The notes under the pieces are model-generated. The model was not told where the DNA came from. It made no database searches and saw only the letters and a program-made list of their open reading frames with translations. This document shows, piece by piece, positions 35,977 to 45,931 of a stretch of DNA of 64,000 bases; within the stretch, counting starts at the first letter, position 1; every line of letters begins with the position of its first letter. A program made the position numbers and the translations under genes. Where the stretch lies: assembly GCA_003104905.1 (NCBI GenBank), contig PQAS01000002.1, positions 1 to 64,000 on the forward strand, read 5' to 3'. This stretch comes from Candidatus Methanoperedentaceae archaeon (GTDB lineage: Archaea; Halobacteriota; Methanosarcinia; Methanosarcinales; Methanoperedenaceae).

Positions 35977-38337
35977 TTATCTTACCATTAAATTCGGCCG
36001 GTTTTTTTCCACAAAATCATGATACCAGACCATCCACATGTCAAGAACTTTCTGGAAATCCACTTTTCCGTTCTCATCCTGCATTCTGTCAAAGTAAAGG
36101 CAAAAAACGTTGTTTGCTTTTATTACCATGTCTGATTCCACAAACCCGGGATATTCCAGGCCGACTTTTGCAATCGTTTCTTTGATCATTGCTCGCATCT
36201 TTATATTCAGAGATGCTTCATCAACGCTCATACCCCATTTACGAGCGATCTTACTTACAAGCTCTGATCCTCCCCTGTCCAGCAAATCGGTAGCTATGAG
36301 CTTATCATGGGCGGCATCAAATACCATTATATCGTTGAAAATGTCATCTGCATCAGGGTGTTCTTCCCATTCTCCCCCGGTTACTTCTGCTATTTCCACA
36401 ACTCTTTTTTTCTTTTTCATTGTTCCGCAAATTCTTACATTCTGTGCTACAACGACAGCATCCGTCGCCCTGAAAGATGCAGCCGGAACCCCAAGGCTGG
36501 TGACTATTCGTTCGAATACCGCTCTTGTGGATGCGCCGTGGATAGTACCGATAACAGAATTACCGGCAGCTCCAACCTGCATCGCCTCATACAATACTTT
36601 CACTTCAGGACCTCTCACTTCCCCGAGTACAAGAGTAGCATTTCCCATCCGAAGGGCAGCACGAAGAGCCGTTTCAGGATTGACCTCAATGTTCGTACCA
36701 CCCACAGCGGCCTTTGTATTCATTCCCTGGATCTTGCAGCCAAGTTTCTGCAGATTTTCAATTGGAAGCTCAGGAGTATCTTCAATGGTCAATATCCTGT
36801 ATTTCTGGGGTATTTCAAGAAGCATGGCGCAAAGAAGTGATGTTTTTCCCGAACCAACTCCACCCGTGACCAGAATGGAAGACTGGCCGTCCATCAGGAA
36901 ACTTAATAAACCTGCAGCCAGCGGCGTGATTGAACCTGTATTTATCAGCTTGGGAAGCGTCCATGGATTTCGCGCATGCTTTCTGAAAGCGTAAGCAAGA
37001 CCGCCAGAAGATAACGGATCTCCGATTACTGATACTCTTGTCTTATACTCCGAAAGGTCCATATCAAGTACCGGATTTGCTTCCCCAAATGGTCTTCCGC
37101 TTATCGCCCTGAACCGAGTTATCATTGAATCGATATCGTCTTGTGATAAATATATATTTGAAGAACATTCTTCTCCATCAACTACGACATGAATCGGATT
37201 TATATCAGCCGGGGAATTCACATAAATGTCTGTAACGCGTTCATCAGAAAGCACATCTTCCAGTATCCCCAATCCTGTTGTATATTTTGCCAGGATATCA
37301 GATAATACATTTATTTCTTCGGGTGTGAGTTTTAAATCTTTCTCACGAGCCTCTTCTGAAATCAATTGTGTCCCAAGCCTTTCGAAATATTCCCGGGAAT
37401 TGGCAGATTCTGCAAAATTGATATTCTTTGGCCTGTGTCTCATCAATTTTTTCCTGGCTGTTTCTATGACCTCCAATTCTATTGGATGCATATTATTATA
37501 TTCACCGGGAATTATGAAATAAAGGCTTTCAGGCCTGTCAGTCAGCTTATAGATCGTAATCGGCATGATTCTTCCACCCGATCTTTGTACTTCATATCTT
37601 TCAAGAAATTCCGTATTCGATGGCGGGGAGGTATATATCCTTGAGGTGGAAAAACCAGGTCTGACAAGCGACTTTATATTCCCGTAATAATCCCAACCCG
37701 GCATCTGGCCTTTTATCCGGTCTGCGAGTAAAGGTACACCTGAGATCATTTTTTCCAATAATGAGAGAAAATAAATCCTGCATGTTTCGGTTTCAAATAC
37801 AATATCTGACAGGTCCGGTCTTTGAAGAGCCGGGATCTTTCCACTTAATTCCAGGTATGCCTTTACAGGATCGGATGCACTTAAATCTATGATGGGAAGG
37901 AGCCATTCGTTCCATTGTTTTAAATATATTTCATATTCTTTCCCATGTTTTGAATTTTTATAACTGTTGATATTATAGATGAATCGCGCCAGTGAATATA
38001 AAAAATCCAGATTTTCCATTTCATAGTCCCTTTCGAAAAGATGAGAAAGGACAAGGCGGTTTGCCCTGGGTTCAGAGTTCAGTATTTGAAAAATATATTC
38101 CCTGCATGTTGAATCCGTGATGGATGAAGAACCTGACATGCAGTTCTTGCAGTCAAGTATGATAATACGCTGGTTCCTGTATTTTCGAACCTTATAAGAA
38201 CAAATTTTTTTTTGGTGTTTCTTTTTTCCTGCCAATGATTTAATTGTGTGTAATAATGATGCGGCGCTCATCACTTTCTTATCGGTTTTTTTTATGTCGT
38301 TTTTTAATATCAAAGTATTATTTATAATTTCACTCAC
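35977..38337 (-). CDS. FlaI/GspE-type secretion ATPase
   Basis: The 786-residue hexameric ATPase has Walker A VTGGVGSGKTSLL (about 490-502), an Asp box (ILTIEDTPELP), Walker B LVLGEVRGPE and a His box (IGTIHGAST), so the motor is complete. The N-terminal 150 residues are not conserved with FlaI and contain a CKNC pair plus other cysteines, which may bind metal. The start is uncertain: a GTG is used here and an ATG lies about 22 codons further in. It powers assembly of a pilus-like fibre with the FlaJ protein. Confidence 0.9.
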   Translation of the reverse strand: MSEIINNTLILKNDIKKTDKKVMSAASLLHTIKSLAGKKKHQKKICSYKVRKYRNQRIIILDCKNCMSGSSSITDSTCREYIFQILNSEPRANRLVLSHLFERDYEMENLDFLYSLARFIYNINSYKNSKHGKEYEIYLKQWNEWLLPIIDLSASDPVKAYLELSGKIPALQRPDLSDIVFETETCRIYFLSLLEKMISGVPLLADRIKGQMPGWDYYGNIKSLVRPGFSTSRIYTSPPSNTEFLERYEVQRSGGRIMPITIYKLTDRPESLYFIIPGEYNNMHPIELEVIETARKKLMRHRPKNINFAESANSREYFERLGTQLISEEAREKDLKLTPEEINVLSDILAKYTTGLGILEDVLSDERVTDIYVNSPADINPIHVVVDGEECSSNIYLSQDDIDSMITRFRAISGRPFGEANPVLDMDLSEYKTRVSVIGDPLSSGGLAYAFRKHARNPWTLPKLINTGSITPLAAGLLSFLMDGQSSILVTGGVGSGKTSLLCAMLLEIPQKYRILTIEDTPELPIENLQKLGCKIQGMNTKAAVGGTNIEVNPETALRAALRMGNATLVLGEVRGPEVKVLYEAMQVGAAGNSVIGTIHGASTRAVFERIVTSLGVPAASFRATDAVVVAQNVRICGTMKKKKRVVEIAEVTGGEWEEHPDADDIFNDIMVFDAAHDKLIATDLLDRGGSELVSKIARKWGMSVDEASLNIKMRAMIKETIAKVGLEYPGFVESDMVIKANNVFCLYFDRMQDENGKVDFQKVLDMWMVWYHDFVEKNRPNLMVR

Positions 38338-38524
38338 TCCAGGATTTGCTTTGCAGGTGGACTTTTGTTAATATAAATTTATCCTGACGAATATATAATA
38401 ATTATTACTATTATTATAATATAAATTGAGATTACTATGATTATCACAAGTATTTGCAGTATAAAATAATAACACACACATTAAATACTATAAGCCGCCT
38501 ACCAATTTCTCACAGGGGATATAA

Positions 38525-39817
38525 ATGATGAATTCCAAGGACGAAATAATCCCGCATGATTTAAAAAAAACTGGTGTCACCCAAAAACAATACGTAATCG
38601 GCAGGAGGGATTCCAATACAAGCCTGGGTACGCTTGAAGTGGGAAGATACCTTGCTCTTGACAGATCAATGGGTTCACGAGTTCATATGGATGCACTAAA
38701 ACCCCATGCCATACTAATATGCGGCAAACGCGGATACGGCAAGTCTTATACAATGGGACTGATAATCGAAGAACTCGCAGCACTTTCACCGGAAGTCAAT
38801 ATTGCTGCTCTTGTTATTGATACAATGGGAATATTCTGGACAATGCGCCATCCAAACAATAAAGAAAATGAAATCTTATCAAAGTGGGATTTTTCCCCGG
38901 AGGGAATCAGCGCAGAACTCTTTGTTCCGGCGGGAAGCATTGAACATTATAACCAAATGAATATCGAGGCAAAGCCATTTTCAATTTCACCTCAGGAACT
39001 CTCAGGTTATGACTGGTGTTCATTATTTGGTTTTGATCCCATTAGCCAGATAGGTGTTTTCATTCTGAAAATAATTGACGAGATAAAAGATAAAACATCT
39101 GAATTCTCATTAGTTAATATTATAGATCATATAAACATTGATGGGGAGGCAGATAGGACTTTGCGAAGCGCTGCAAAAAACTATTTCCGATTGGCCGTTT
39201 CATGGGGGATATTTCATGAAGGAGGGATAATCCTTTCAGATATTATCCGGAAGGGAAAAGTGAGCATCCTTGACCTGAGCTCGATTGACAACCAGAATAT
39301 CAAGGCAATTGCCGTTAAGGTACTTGGCTCCAAAATTTATAATGAGAGTATAAGATCAAGAAGAATATATGAAAAACGGGAAATGGGAGAAAAACCAGTC
39401 GATGAAGTTATACCTCTGGTCTGGATGTTCGTTGATGAAGCGCATTTGTTTTTACCAGCGGATGGAGAAACTCCTGCAACAAGCGTCCTTGTGAATGAAT
39501 GGCTAAGACAGGGAAGACAACCCGGCCTTTCAATAATTTTTGCAACCCAGAGGCCTGCTGCACTTCATTCCGATGTCATTTCGCAAAGTGATATGATAAT
39601 CTGCCATCGTATTACCGCTCAGGATGACATAAGCGCGCTTGAAGCTGTTCGCCCCACATATATGAGAGAAAGAATAGGCGATTCCCTGAAAAAGATGGGA
39701 ACAGAAAAAGGAGTTGCTTTCATCGTTGATGATAATTCAGAATCCGCCCATATTGTCCGGATGCGCCCCAGGAAAAGCTGGCATGGAGGCGATGAACCAT
39801 CCGCCATCAAGAAATGA
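38525..39817 (+). CDS. HerA-like (DUF87) ATPase
   Basis: The 430-residue ATPase of the HerA/FtsK superfamily has Walker A CGKRGYGKSYTMG (about 73-85), Walker B WMFVDEAHLFLP (about 301-312) and the arginine-finger region LRQGRQPGLSIIFATQRP. HerA proteins move DNA or work with NurA nucleases. No NurA gene is adjacent, and this branch may have another substrate. It is divergent from the FlaI operon; a TATA-like AGTATAAAATAA lies at 38458. An ATG-ATG start follows a GGGG ribosome site. Confidence 0.88.
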   Translation: MMNSKDEIIPHDLKKTGVTQKQYVIGRRDSNTSLGTLEVGRYLALDRSMGSRVHMDALKPHAILICGKRGYGKSYTMGLIIEELAALSPEVNIAALVIDTMGIFWTMRHPNNKENEILSKWDFSPEGISAELFVPAGSIEHYNQMNIEAKPFSISPQELSGYDWCSLFGFDPISQIGVFILKIIDEIKDKTSEFSLVNIIDHINIDGEADRTLRSAAKNYFRLAVSWGIFHEGGIILSDIIRKGKVSILDLSSIDNQNIKAIAVKVLGSKIYNESIRSRRIYEKREMGEKPVDEVIPLVWMFVDEAHLFLPADGETPATSVLVNEWLRQGRQPGLSIIFATQRPAALHSDVISQSDMIICHRITAQDDISALEAVRPTYMRERIGDSLKKMGTEKGVAFIVDDNSESAHIVRMRPRKSWHGGDEPSAIKK

Positions 39818-39895
39818 TTATTCAGAAGGCTTCTTGTTCGTAATATAACCAAAGATTATATCCTATGTCATCATTACAACATCTCATTAGCGAAA

Positions 39896-41434
39896 ATGAT
39901 CCAAAGAAGACCTGTGATGCTGATGATTCTCGATGGCTTTGGCCTTAGCGAGAGAAGTGAGGGAAATGCCATCGCATCAGCGAGAACGCCAAACCTTGAT
40001 CGTTTATTTTCAAGTTATCCCCATTCAAGTCTTCAAGCTTCAGGTATGTCTGTCGGGCTTCCCGAAGGCCAGATGGGGAATTCCGAAGTTGGACATCTCA
40101 ATATTGGTGCTGGAAGGATCGTTTACCAGGACCTGACAAGGATCACAAAATCAATAATCGACGGTGATTTTTTTAAGAATCAAGTTCTTCTTGAGGCGAT
40201 TATGAACGCCAGAACAAAAAATTCATCGCTGCATCTTATGGGATTGCTTTCGGATGGCGGCGTTCACAGCCATAATAGTCATCTATATGCTCTCCTTGAA
40301 CTTGCAAAAAAACATGATGTAAAGAAAGTGTTCGTGCATGCATTCCTTGACGGCAGGGACGTGCCGCCAAAAAGCGCTCTTACTTATATTGCGGATGCTC
40401 AAATAAAAATGAAAGAACTGGGAGGGGAGTTTGCCACCATTTCCGGCAGATATTTTTCAATGGACAGGGACAAAAGATGGGACCGGGTGGAAAAAGCATA
40501 CGATGCCATGACCTCCGGAATCGGCGAGAAAGTGAGCACGGCCCGCCTTGCCGTGGAAAAAGCATACGAACGTGGTGAAACCGATGAGTTCGTAACTCCG
40601 ACGGTGATCTTGAAAGATAATATTCATTCCTCTGTGATCATGGATAATGACTCCGTGATTTTCTTCAATTTCCGTTCAGACCGCGCGCGTGAGATAACGA
40701 GGGCTTTTACAGAAAAAGACTTCAAAGGGTTCAGTAGAAAAAAAAATCCGAAATCGCACTTTGTATGCCTGACGCAATATGATGAGACATTTAATGTTCC
40801 GGTAATATTTTCATCCGAATCCATGAAAAATATACTTGTTGATGTATTGTCCTCTTATCACTTAAGACAGCTTCGGATAGCAGAGACCGAAAAATATGCA
40901 CATGTAACATTCTTTTTCAATGGCGGGCGGGAAATACCTGTTGAAGGTGAAGAAAGGATACTTGTGCCATCGCCAGGAGTTGCGACATATGATATGCAGC
41001 CGGAAATGAGCGCTTTTCCTGTCACGGATGAAGCTGTGAAAGCGATCTCATCGGGCAAGTTTGATATTATTATCCTGAATTTCGCAAATCCTGATATGGT
41101 AGGACACACGGGTGTTTTTGATGCTGCCGTCAGGGCAGTGGAAGCGGTGGATAAATGCGTGGGAATACTGTTCGAAAAAGTGAGCGTCTCAGGCGGACTG
41201 CTGATATTGACGGCGGATCACGGCAATGCGGAGCAGATGCTTGATGAGAATGGCGGGATACATACAGCCCATACCTGTGATAAGGTCCCCTTCCTTGTCT
41301 GTGACCCGAAAGTCAGTGTAAAGGATGGGATACTTGCGGATATAGCCCCGACGATTCTTGAAATTATGGGAATTGAAAAGCCCGTGGAGATGACAGGGAA
41401 ATCTCTTTTGGTTGAAGGTCAATCTGTCATTTGA
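39896..41434 (+). CDS. gpmI: 2,3-BPG-independent phosphoglycerate mutase
   Basis: A 512-residue enzyme that interconverts 3- and 2-phosphoglycerate in glycolysis and gluconeogenesis. It has the alkaline-phosphatase-type metal sites (MLMILDGFG at the N-terminus, TADHGNAEQM and HTAHT near the C-terminus) and the phosphorylated serine in GNSEVGHLNIGAGR (about residues 61-74). This is the long bacterial GpmI form; many archaea instead use the shorter ApgM. No catalytic residue appears to be missing. Confidence 0.96.
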   Translation: MIQRRPVMLMILDGFGLSERSEGNAIASARTPNLDRLFSSYPHSSLQASGMSVGLPEGQMGNSEVGHLNIGAGRIVYQDLTRITKSIIDGDFFKNQVLLEAIMNARTKNSSLHLMGLLSDGGVHSHNSHLYALLELAKKHDVKKVFVHAFLDGRDVPPKSALTYIADAQIKMKELGGEFATISGRYFSMDRDKRWDRVEKAYDAMTSGIGEKVSTARLAVEKAYERGETDEFVTPTVILKDNIHSSVIMDNDSVIFFNFRSDRAREITRAFTEKDFKGFSRKKNPKSHFVCLTQYDETFNVPVIFSSESMKNILVDVLSSYHLRQLRIAETEKYAHVTFFFNGGREIPVEGEERILVPSPGVATYDMQPEMSAFPVTDEAVKAISSGKFDIIILNFANPDMVGHTGVFDAAVRAVEAVDKCVGILFEKVSVSGGLLILTADHGNAEQMLDENGGIHTAHTCDKVPFLVCDPKVSVKDGILADIAPTILEIMGIEKPVEMTGKSLLVEGQSVI

Positions 41435-41597
41435 GAACTCAAAATTAAGAAGTGTGCTGGCAATTAAAGAAATGGAATCTGTTTTCAATTTGAATGACAA
41501 AGCCTCAAGGGTTCTAATAAGGCTCTCTTCAATAGAAGATGTCCACAGCGCCAAACGCCTATGGATGCAGCAAAGCATCAAAGGGGAAATTTCGTAA
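41412..41597 (+). CDS. Possible 61-residue protein overlapping gpmI end
   Basis: A frame starting with TTG inside the last codons of gpmI encodes 61 residues. It is helical and charged, with SIEDVHSAKRLWMQQS near the end. There is no strong ribosome site. The composition looks protein-like and the frame fills the gap to the next promoter, but it could be chance. Confidence 0.35.
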   Translation: MKVNLSFENSKLRSVLAIKEMESVFNLNDKASRVLIRLSSIEDVHSAKRLWMQQSIKGEIS

Positions 41598-41599
41598 TA

Positions 41600-41609
41600 T
41601 CTTATATAC
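41600..41609 (+). promoter_or_regulatory. TATA box of RMD1-like gene
   Basis: TCTTATATAC lies about 25-30 bases before the ATG at 41632, and no ribosome site is present. A leaderless start is expected. Confidence 0.5.
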
Positions 41610-41631
41610 TTTTTAAACATATTATTCATAT

Positions 41632-42747
41632 ATGGATTCCAACAGCGACTTGACCATCCTGAACGGCAAACTCACTATTCTTGTGGCTTTCGGACATGGG
41701 GGAGAACTGGATAAAACACAGTTAAGGAGATTCATAGGTTCGGAAGTCATTTCGGAAAAATGGAATAAACCCATAGAGGTGGAACAATCAGAATGCCTTA
41801 CTATCATAGTGGCGGGCAGTGAAAAAATAACATGCACTACGAATGTATATTCCGATGCTTTTATTGCAGGTGCCTCGATACTTCGTACGGAAATTGAGAT
41901 AAGGGACAGGATATTGTTAAATGATATTCTGGTAGCTCTCCATTCAAACACGATAATCGTCGAAGGGCTTGATTTTCAGTCTTTTGCGGTCAAGAAAGTA
42001 AAGGAATTGCGAAAAAAACTGAACCCTGATATTAATATTGAATATTACCCGCATTTTAAAAAATACACTCTTTTGCGACTCAAGGATTTCACACCAAAGC
42101 TTGACCAGAAAGGCCTGAAAGAACAATATGGTGAGATAATAACGCGTTTCCTGTCAGGAGAGACTTCCATCCGCAGGCTTCACAGTAAAGAGATCGCTGA
42201 AAAGCTTTCCAATGACCTCTCATATTACGATGAAGACCTTTTCCTTGCTTCAACAGAGGGAGTATTTATACTGGGGTGCGAGGATTATATCAAAGATCTT
42301 CGCGAACTGCTTGAACTTGCCATCTCACTTCTCCTTTTGTTCCAGCTTTATGACCAGAAGATCGATGCTGAGATCACAAATGCTTTTGATGCAATAAAAA
42401 AACTTAGCAGTTCAAAGTATTATTTCCTTACGCAGGTTCCAAGAAAGCTGGAAAAATCCCTGTTGAAAGTAAGCGAGATAGGGCTTGTTATCCTTGATGA
42501 TATTGAAGACCTCATGAATCCCCAGAAAGTTACACAGGACTGGTACTACCAGTCAACCTACCAGAAAATGCTGAACACTCTCAAAGTGGGGGACTTTGAA
42601 AAAGTCGTACAGCATAAGATCGATTCGCTGCAAGACCTTTATATAACTGCAAGAGAGCTATCATCCGAACAATTGAATATATTGCTCGAAGTTGCTATCG
42701 TTATTTTGATCCTCTGGGAAGTTGTTAAACCAGTCCTTTTCGGATAA
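41632..42747 (+). CDS. RMD1/DUF155-like membrane protein
   Basis: The 371-residue protein has an alpha/beta N-terminal half. Its helical C-terminal half includes LTQVP/DWYYQSTYQKMLNTLKVGDFEKVVQHKIDSL-like segments and a single C-terminal transmembrane helix (about 350-367, VAIVILILWEVVKPV). The arrangement resembles the RMD1/YagE (DUF155) family, whose members are membrane anchored. The match is by pattern only and moderate. Function in archaea unknown. It converges on the FKBP gene with no gap. Confidence 0.55.
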   Translation: MDSNSDLTILNGKLTILVAFGHGGELDKTQLRRFIGSEVISEKWNKPIEVEQSECLTIIVAGSEKITCTTNVYSDAFIAGASILRTEIEIRDRILLNDILVALHSNTIIVEGLDFQSFAVKKVKELRKKLNPDINIEYYPHFKKYTLLRLKDFTPKLDQKGLKEQYGEIITRFLSGETSIRRLHSKEIAEKLSNDLSYYDEDLFLASTEGVFILGCEDYIKDLRELLELAISLLLLFQLYDQKIDAEITNAFDAIKKLSSSKYYFLTQVPRKLEKSLLKVSEIGLVILDDIEDLMNPQKVTQDWYYQSTYQKMLNTLKVGDFEKVVQHKIDSLQDLYITARELSSEQLNILLEVAIVILILWEVVKPVLFG

Positions 42748-43431
42748 TTATTCGGTAGCTTTTGGCTCCAGTATTTCCTTGTTATATTTTTCAAGATAGA
42801 TTATTTCTTTGATACCGGTGTTATCGATCACTTCACGCGCGATCTGCCTTTTGGACATGAGCCATCTCTGGTTATATGTCAATTCAGGTTCGATATCAAC
42901 TGTTATACTGTCCTCATTTACCTGGACGGGCAGATCTTTTCCGATATACAACCCAAGAAGACCTTTTACCTTGCCTTCGATATCGTCAATTTTCTCTTTT
43001 ATTTCATAGTCGTATGTTACTGTCTGCCCTGCAAGGAACCTGTTGAAGTCCACCTGCGCCATCCTTCCGATTGCTCTTATTACCATTCCGGGGCGGCCAT
43101 CAACCTCTACAGGCATTCCAACCTGGACTCTCTGGTTGAATTTTGTCATCGGTATGTTTTCAATAAGTTCAGGATTCCTTTGTCCGAAGGCTTTTTCCGG
43201 AGGGATAGTTATGCTGCCTGTGTATCCAATTTCCTTTCCTACAAAATCCTCGTCCAATCCGGCGACCGTGTGCTTTGCGCCTACTATTACAACATCTCCC
43301 CCGTATTTTCCCTTTTCATTATAGATGCTGTTGGCTTTTGCCACATCTTCATCAGTTGTGTCAAAAACGTGGCCTTCATCGGTTTTTCCGGTATATGAAA
43401 CTCGTATAAAATCACCTTTTTCAATAGTCAT
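42748..43431 (-). CDS. FKBP-type peptidyl-prolyl isomerase
   Basis: A 227-residue protein of the long archaeal SlyD-like FKBP group: FKBP fold at the ends of the first domain (KGDFIRVSYTGKTDEGHVFDTT, IPPEKAFGQR) with an inserted chaperone flap (about 95-135). A C-terminal extension (about 150-227) is also present in methanogen homologues. It assists folding in the cytoplasm. The ATG at 43431 is used instead of a TTG two codons earlier. Confidence 0.93.
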   Translation of the reverse strand: MTIEKGDFIRVSYTGKTDEGHVFDTTDEDVAKANSIYNEKGKYGGDVVIVGAKHTVAGLDEDFVGKEIGYTGSITIPPEKAFGQRNPELIENIPMTKFNQRVQVGMPVEVDGRPGMVIRAIGRMAQVDFNRFLAGQTVTYDYEIKEKIDDIEGKVKGLLGLYIGKDLPVQVNEDSITVDIEPELTYNQRWLMSKRQIAREVIDNTGIKEIIYLEKYNKEILEPKATE

Positions 43432-43739
43432 AATCAATCATTTCCTTTTTTTCGCCCTTCATGTATGGATGGTATAAAATACTTACTTACTTGACAAATA
43501 AAAAAATCTCTGAAGAGAATTTGACGGGAAATAATCAGATTTGTGGTACAGACACTTATTTTCATAAAAAATTACAATCAAAGTCACCATTCGACAGGAT
43601 AACAGTACAGGATAACTTTTCAATCCAATCCTGTCCATCCTGCAAATCCTGTCTGAAATTAATTAATTTCATAAGTATTACTTCAGATCATATCCACAAA
43701 ATCCGTCGAACTTAAAGCAATGATTTATTATTTTAGATA
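43432..43739. other. Intergenic region with repeat
   Basis: The 308-base gap lies between two leftward genes. It contains the second dispersed palindromic repeat (43593-43655) and AT-rich promoter-like DNA. An 84-codon open frame spans the repeat but looks like non-coding sequence. Confidence 0.5.
43593..43655. repeat. Dispersed palindromic repeat, copy 2
   Basis: Several ACAGGAT units on the left face ATCCTGTC-type units on the right around CTTTTCAATCC. It is a longer, less perfect relative of the hairpin at 22541-22575 with the same centre and right flank. It may fold in RNA or DNA and sits downstream of methanogenesis marker 9's promoter-distal side, upstream of no obvious start. Confidence 0.65.
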
Positions 43740-44855
43740 TTAATTTTTCTTATGTTTTAGTATATATTCTGACAATTTCTTCTTAATGGTCATATATTCG
43801 ACATCTGAAAGACCAATCGATTCAAGCGCCGAATCCCTGAGGAAACAGGGTTTTGTTATCTTACAGCACCATGTCATGCTGCCAAAACATGTACCTTCTC
43901 CGTATTCAATGGGAGTTTTTCTTGCAAAATCGGTCTTTATTTTCATGAATTCCTCCGCAGTGATACCCGCCTGTTTGAGCGCGCCGTGAAGTGCACAGGG
44001 TTTTACCGGAAGGCAGCAAAAAGCAAGCGCCCTTAAGTCCCCGCCGCCGCAAATATGCTTGGGAGCATTATACCAGCCTGTCATGGTCTGGAGTGAGGTT
44101 ATATCAAAAACAAGCTGGTCGATGATACGGGGATTTATACTGACTGCGCGCGCAACAGAAACCATATCAGCACCCCGGGAAAACATTTCCTTTGCGCTTT
44201 CGGGATCCGTGATCGAATTATTGCCTATTATAAATAGTTTCGTTGAATTTCGTATCCGTTTGATAACTCCTATATCTACACCCTGCGGATGCATGGCATC
44301 TATATGGATAATATCTGCCCCGGCCTTTTCAATCGCTTTAGCAAGTTCCACATCATTCACAACATTCGCTCTTGTTTTTACAGAGAGCACAACACCTGTC
44401 TTCTTTATTTCTGTGATATATTCGCAAAGACGCGGAATATCTTTCAACAAAGCTTCTCCTGCTCCGAGTTCAACCATTTCGGGCTGTCTGCAATGTGCAT
44501 TTATTTCCAGAATGGCACCGTATCCTTTTGCAAGAACAGCAGCTTCCAGGAACGGTCCGATAGATGCCGCACGCACATTTACTGCGATCGTTGTGTATCC
44601 TTTTGTGGCTTCAAGTTCTGACTTTATGAATTCCAGGGGTTTATCGGAAATGAATTCAGTCCTTCCCCGTTCTACCTCTTTCCTGGCGGCTTCATTTGTA
44701 GGTTGATCGAGATTATATCCTCCAAGAATGATCATTCCCGCATTTTTAAACCGGGATGCGAAAATGCTATCCGTTATACCTGCCATTGAAGCAGTTGCAA
44801 TTGGATTTTTGGGTGATGCATAACCTATCTTAATATCAAATATTGTTTCTGTCAT
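43740..44855 (-). CDS. Methanogenesis marker protein 9
   Basis: A 371-residue TIM-barrel protein related to dihydrouridine synthases and dihydroorotate dehydrogenases (NPIATASMAGITDSIFASRF, LEINAHCRQPEM, IHIDAMHPQG, IIGNNSI). Its C-terminus is cysteine-rich (CGGGDLRALAFCCLPVKPC and CFGSMTWCCKITKPC) and could hold an iron-sulfur cluster. The combination is that of methanogenesis marker 9, conserved in methanogens and methanotrophic archaea; its exact reaction is not established. It is divergent from the fpo operon. Confidence 0.9.
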   Translation of the reverse strand: MTETIFDIKIGYASPKNPIATASMAGITDSIFASRFKNAGMIILGGYNLDQPTNEAARKEVERGRTEFISDKPLEFIKSELEATKGYTTIAVNVRAASIGPFLEAAVLAKGYGAILEINAHCRQPEMVELGAGEALLKDIPRLCEYITEIKKTGVVLSVKTRANVVNDVELAKAIEKAGADIIHIDAMHPQGVDIGVIKRIRNSTKLFIIGNNSITDPESAKEMFSRGADMVSVARAVSINPRIIDQLVFDITSLQTMTGWYNAPKHICGGGDLRALAFCCLPVKPCALHGALKQAGITAEEFMKIKTDFARKTPIEYGEGTCFGSMTWCCKITKPCFLRDSALESIGLSDVEYMTIKKKLSEYILKHKKN

Positions 44856-44931
44856 GATTTAACCTAATTAATTATTTGCCTTCAGTTGTCGGAATCATTA
44901 AAGAATTTTGCGCTAAAACAATTTCATAAGC

Positions 44932-44940
44932 TTTTTATAT
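44932..44940 (+). promoter_or_regulatory. TATA box of the fpo operon
   Basis: TTTTTATAT lies about 36-44 bases before the fpoA ATG at 44976. That predicts a short leader, and a GGTGGT ribosome-site-like sequence is found in it. Confidence 0.55.
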
Positions 44941-44975
44941 CAATAATCCTTTTGTAAGTTGTAAATGGTGGTCCA

Positions 44976-45350
44976 ATGGTCACAAATGAAATTTTTGATA
45001 ATTATTTGCCTGTCGTAATTCTTACGATTGTAGGTGTTGTGTTCGTGGCGATCGCACTATTCATGTCGCGAATGGTGAGGCCTAGCAACAAGACAAAGGA
45101 AAAACTCTCAACGTATGAATGCGCCGAAACGCCCATAGGCGACGCAAGAATACATTTTAACATCCAATATTACCTGATAGTCATAGTTTTTCTGGTATTT
45201 GATGTTGAAGTGCTGTTCCTGTATCCATGGGCTGTGCAATTTAAGAACCTGGGACCGCTGGGATTTTTTGAAATGATAATTTTTATTGAAGTACTTATTG
45301 TAGGCCTGGCTTACGCCTGGAGAAAGGAGGCTTTAGAGTGGATCCATTAA
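44976..45350 (+). CDS. fpoA: F420H2 dehydrogenase subunit FpoA
   Basis: A 124-residue membrane subunit (NuoA homologue) of the proton-pumping F420H2 dehydrogenase. It has three transmembrane helices (about 14-32, 66-86 and 92-113) and the conserved [22 protein letters not shown]-type loop. First gene of the operon. It overlaps fpoB by 13 bases. Confidence 0.95.
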   Translation: MVTNEIFDNYLPVVILTIVGVVFVAIALFMSRMVRPSNKTKEKLSTYECAETPIGDARIHFNIQYYLIVIVFLVFDVEVLFLYPWAVQFKNLGPLGFFEMIIFIEVLIVGLAYAWRKEALEWIH

Positions 45351-45931
45351 CAATTGATACAACAAAGATCAAAATAACAAAGAAGAAGCCTGTGACTGCG
45401 CTTGATAAATTGAATGATACCGGCCTTATAAGCACAGTCCTTGCAGCCAGGGAACGGGAAGGATTGATATTATTTTCAACAATCGACCAGATATTTAACT
45501 GGGCGCGTTTAAGTTCACTCTGGCCGGTCACATCCGGTCTTGCCTGCTGTGCTATCGAAATGATGGCAACGGCTATGGCACATCATGATGTGGCAAGATT
45601 CGGTATGGAGATATTCAGGGCAAGTCCGAGACAGGCCGACCTTATGTTCGTTGCAGGAACTGTTACAAAACGCATGGCCCCCAGAGTAAAACAACTCTAT
45701 GAGATGATGGCTGAGCCAAAATGGGTAATATCAGTTGGAAGCTGCGCAAATACAGGAGGCCCTTATCACGATTCATATTCGGTATTAAAAGGCGTGGATT
45801 TGATCATTCCTGTTGACGTTTATATTCCCGGATGTCCACCAAGACCCGAGGCATGGATATATGGGATCATCCAATTGAGGGAAAAGATAAAGAACAAAGG
45901 ATATGGGGCAAAATGGGGGTTGAATAAATGA
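45338..45931 (+). CDS. fpoB: F420H2 dehydrogenase subunit FpoB
   Basis: A 197-residue NuoB homologue carrying the N2-type [4Fe-4S] cluster next to the quinone/methanophenazine site. The paired cysteines [11 protein letters not shown], then [12 protein letters not shown] and PGCPPRPE are intact. The start is GTG, preceded by AGGAGG and lying inside the end of fpoA. It overlaps fpoC by four bases (ATGA). Confidence 0.96.
   Translation: MDPLTIDTTKIKITKKKPVTALDKLNDTGLISTVLAAREREGLILFSTIDQIFNWARLSSLWPVTSGLACCAIEMMATAMAHHDVARFGMEIFRASPRQADLMFVAGTVTKRMAPRVKQLYEMMAEPKWVISVGSCANTGGPYHDSYSVLKGVDLIIPVDVYIPGCPPRPEAWIYGIIQLREKIKNKGYGAKWGLNK

Noticed and set aside
36110-36994. 294-codon plus-strand frame opposite the FlaI-type ATPase
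   Set aside because: Covers all catalytic motifs of the ATPase in antisense and has no family features of its own.
43461-43715. 84-codon frame between FKBP and marker 9
   Set aside because: It spans the dispersed palindromic repeat, has no ribosome site and changes composition at the repeat.
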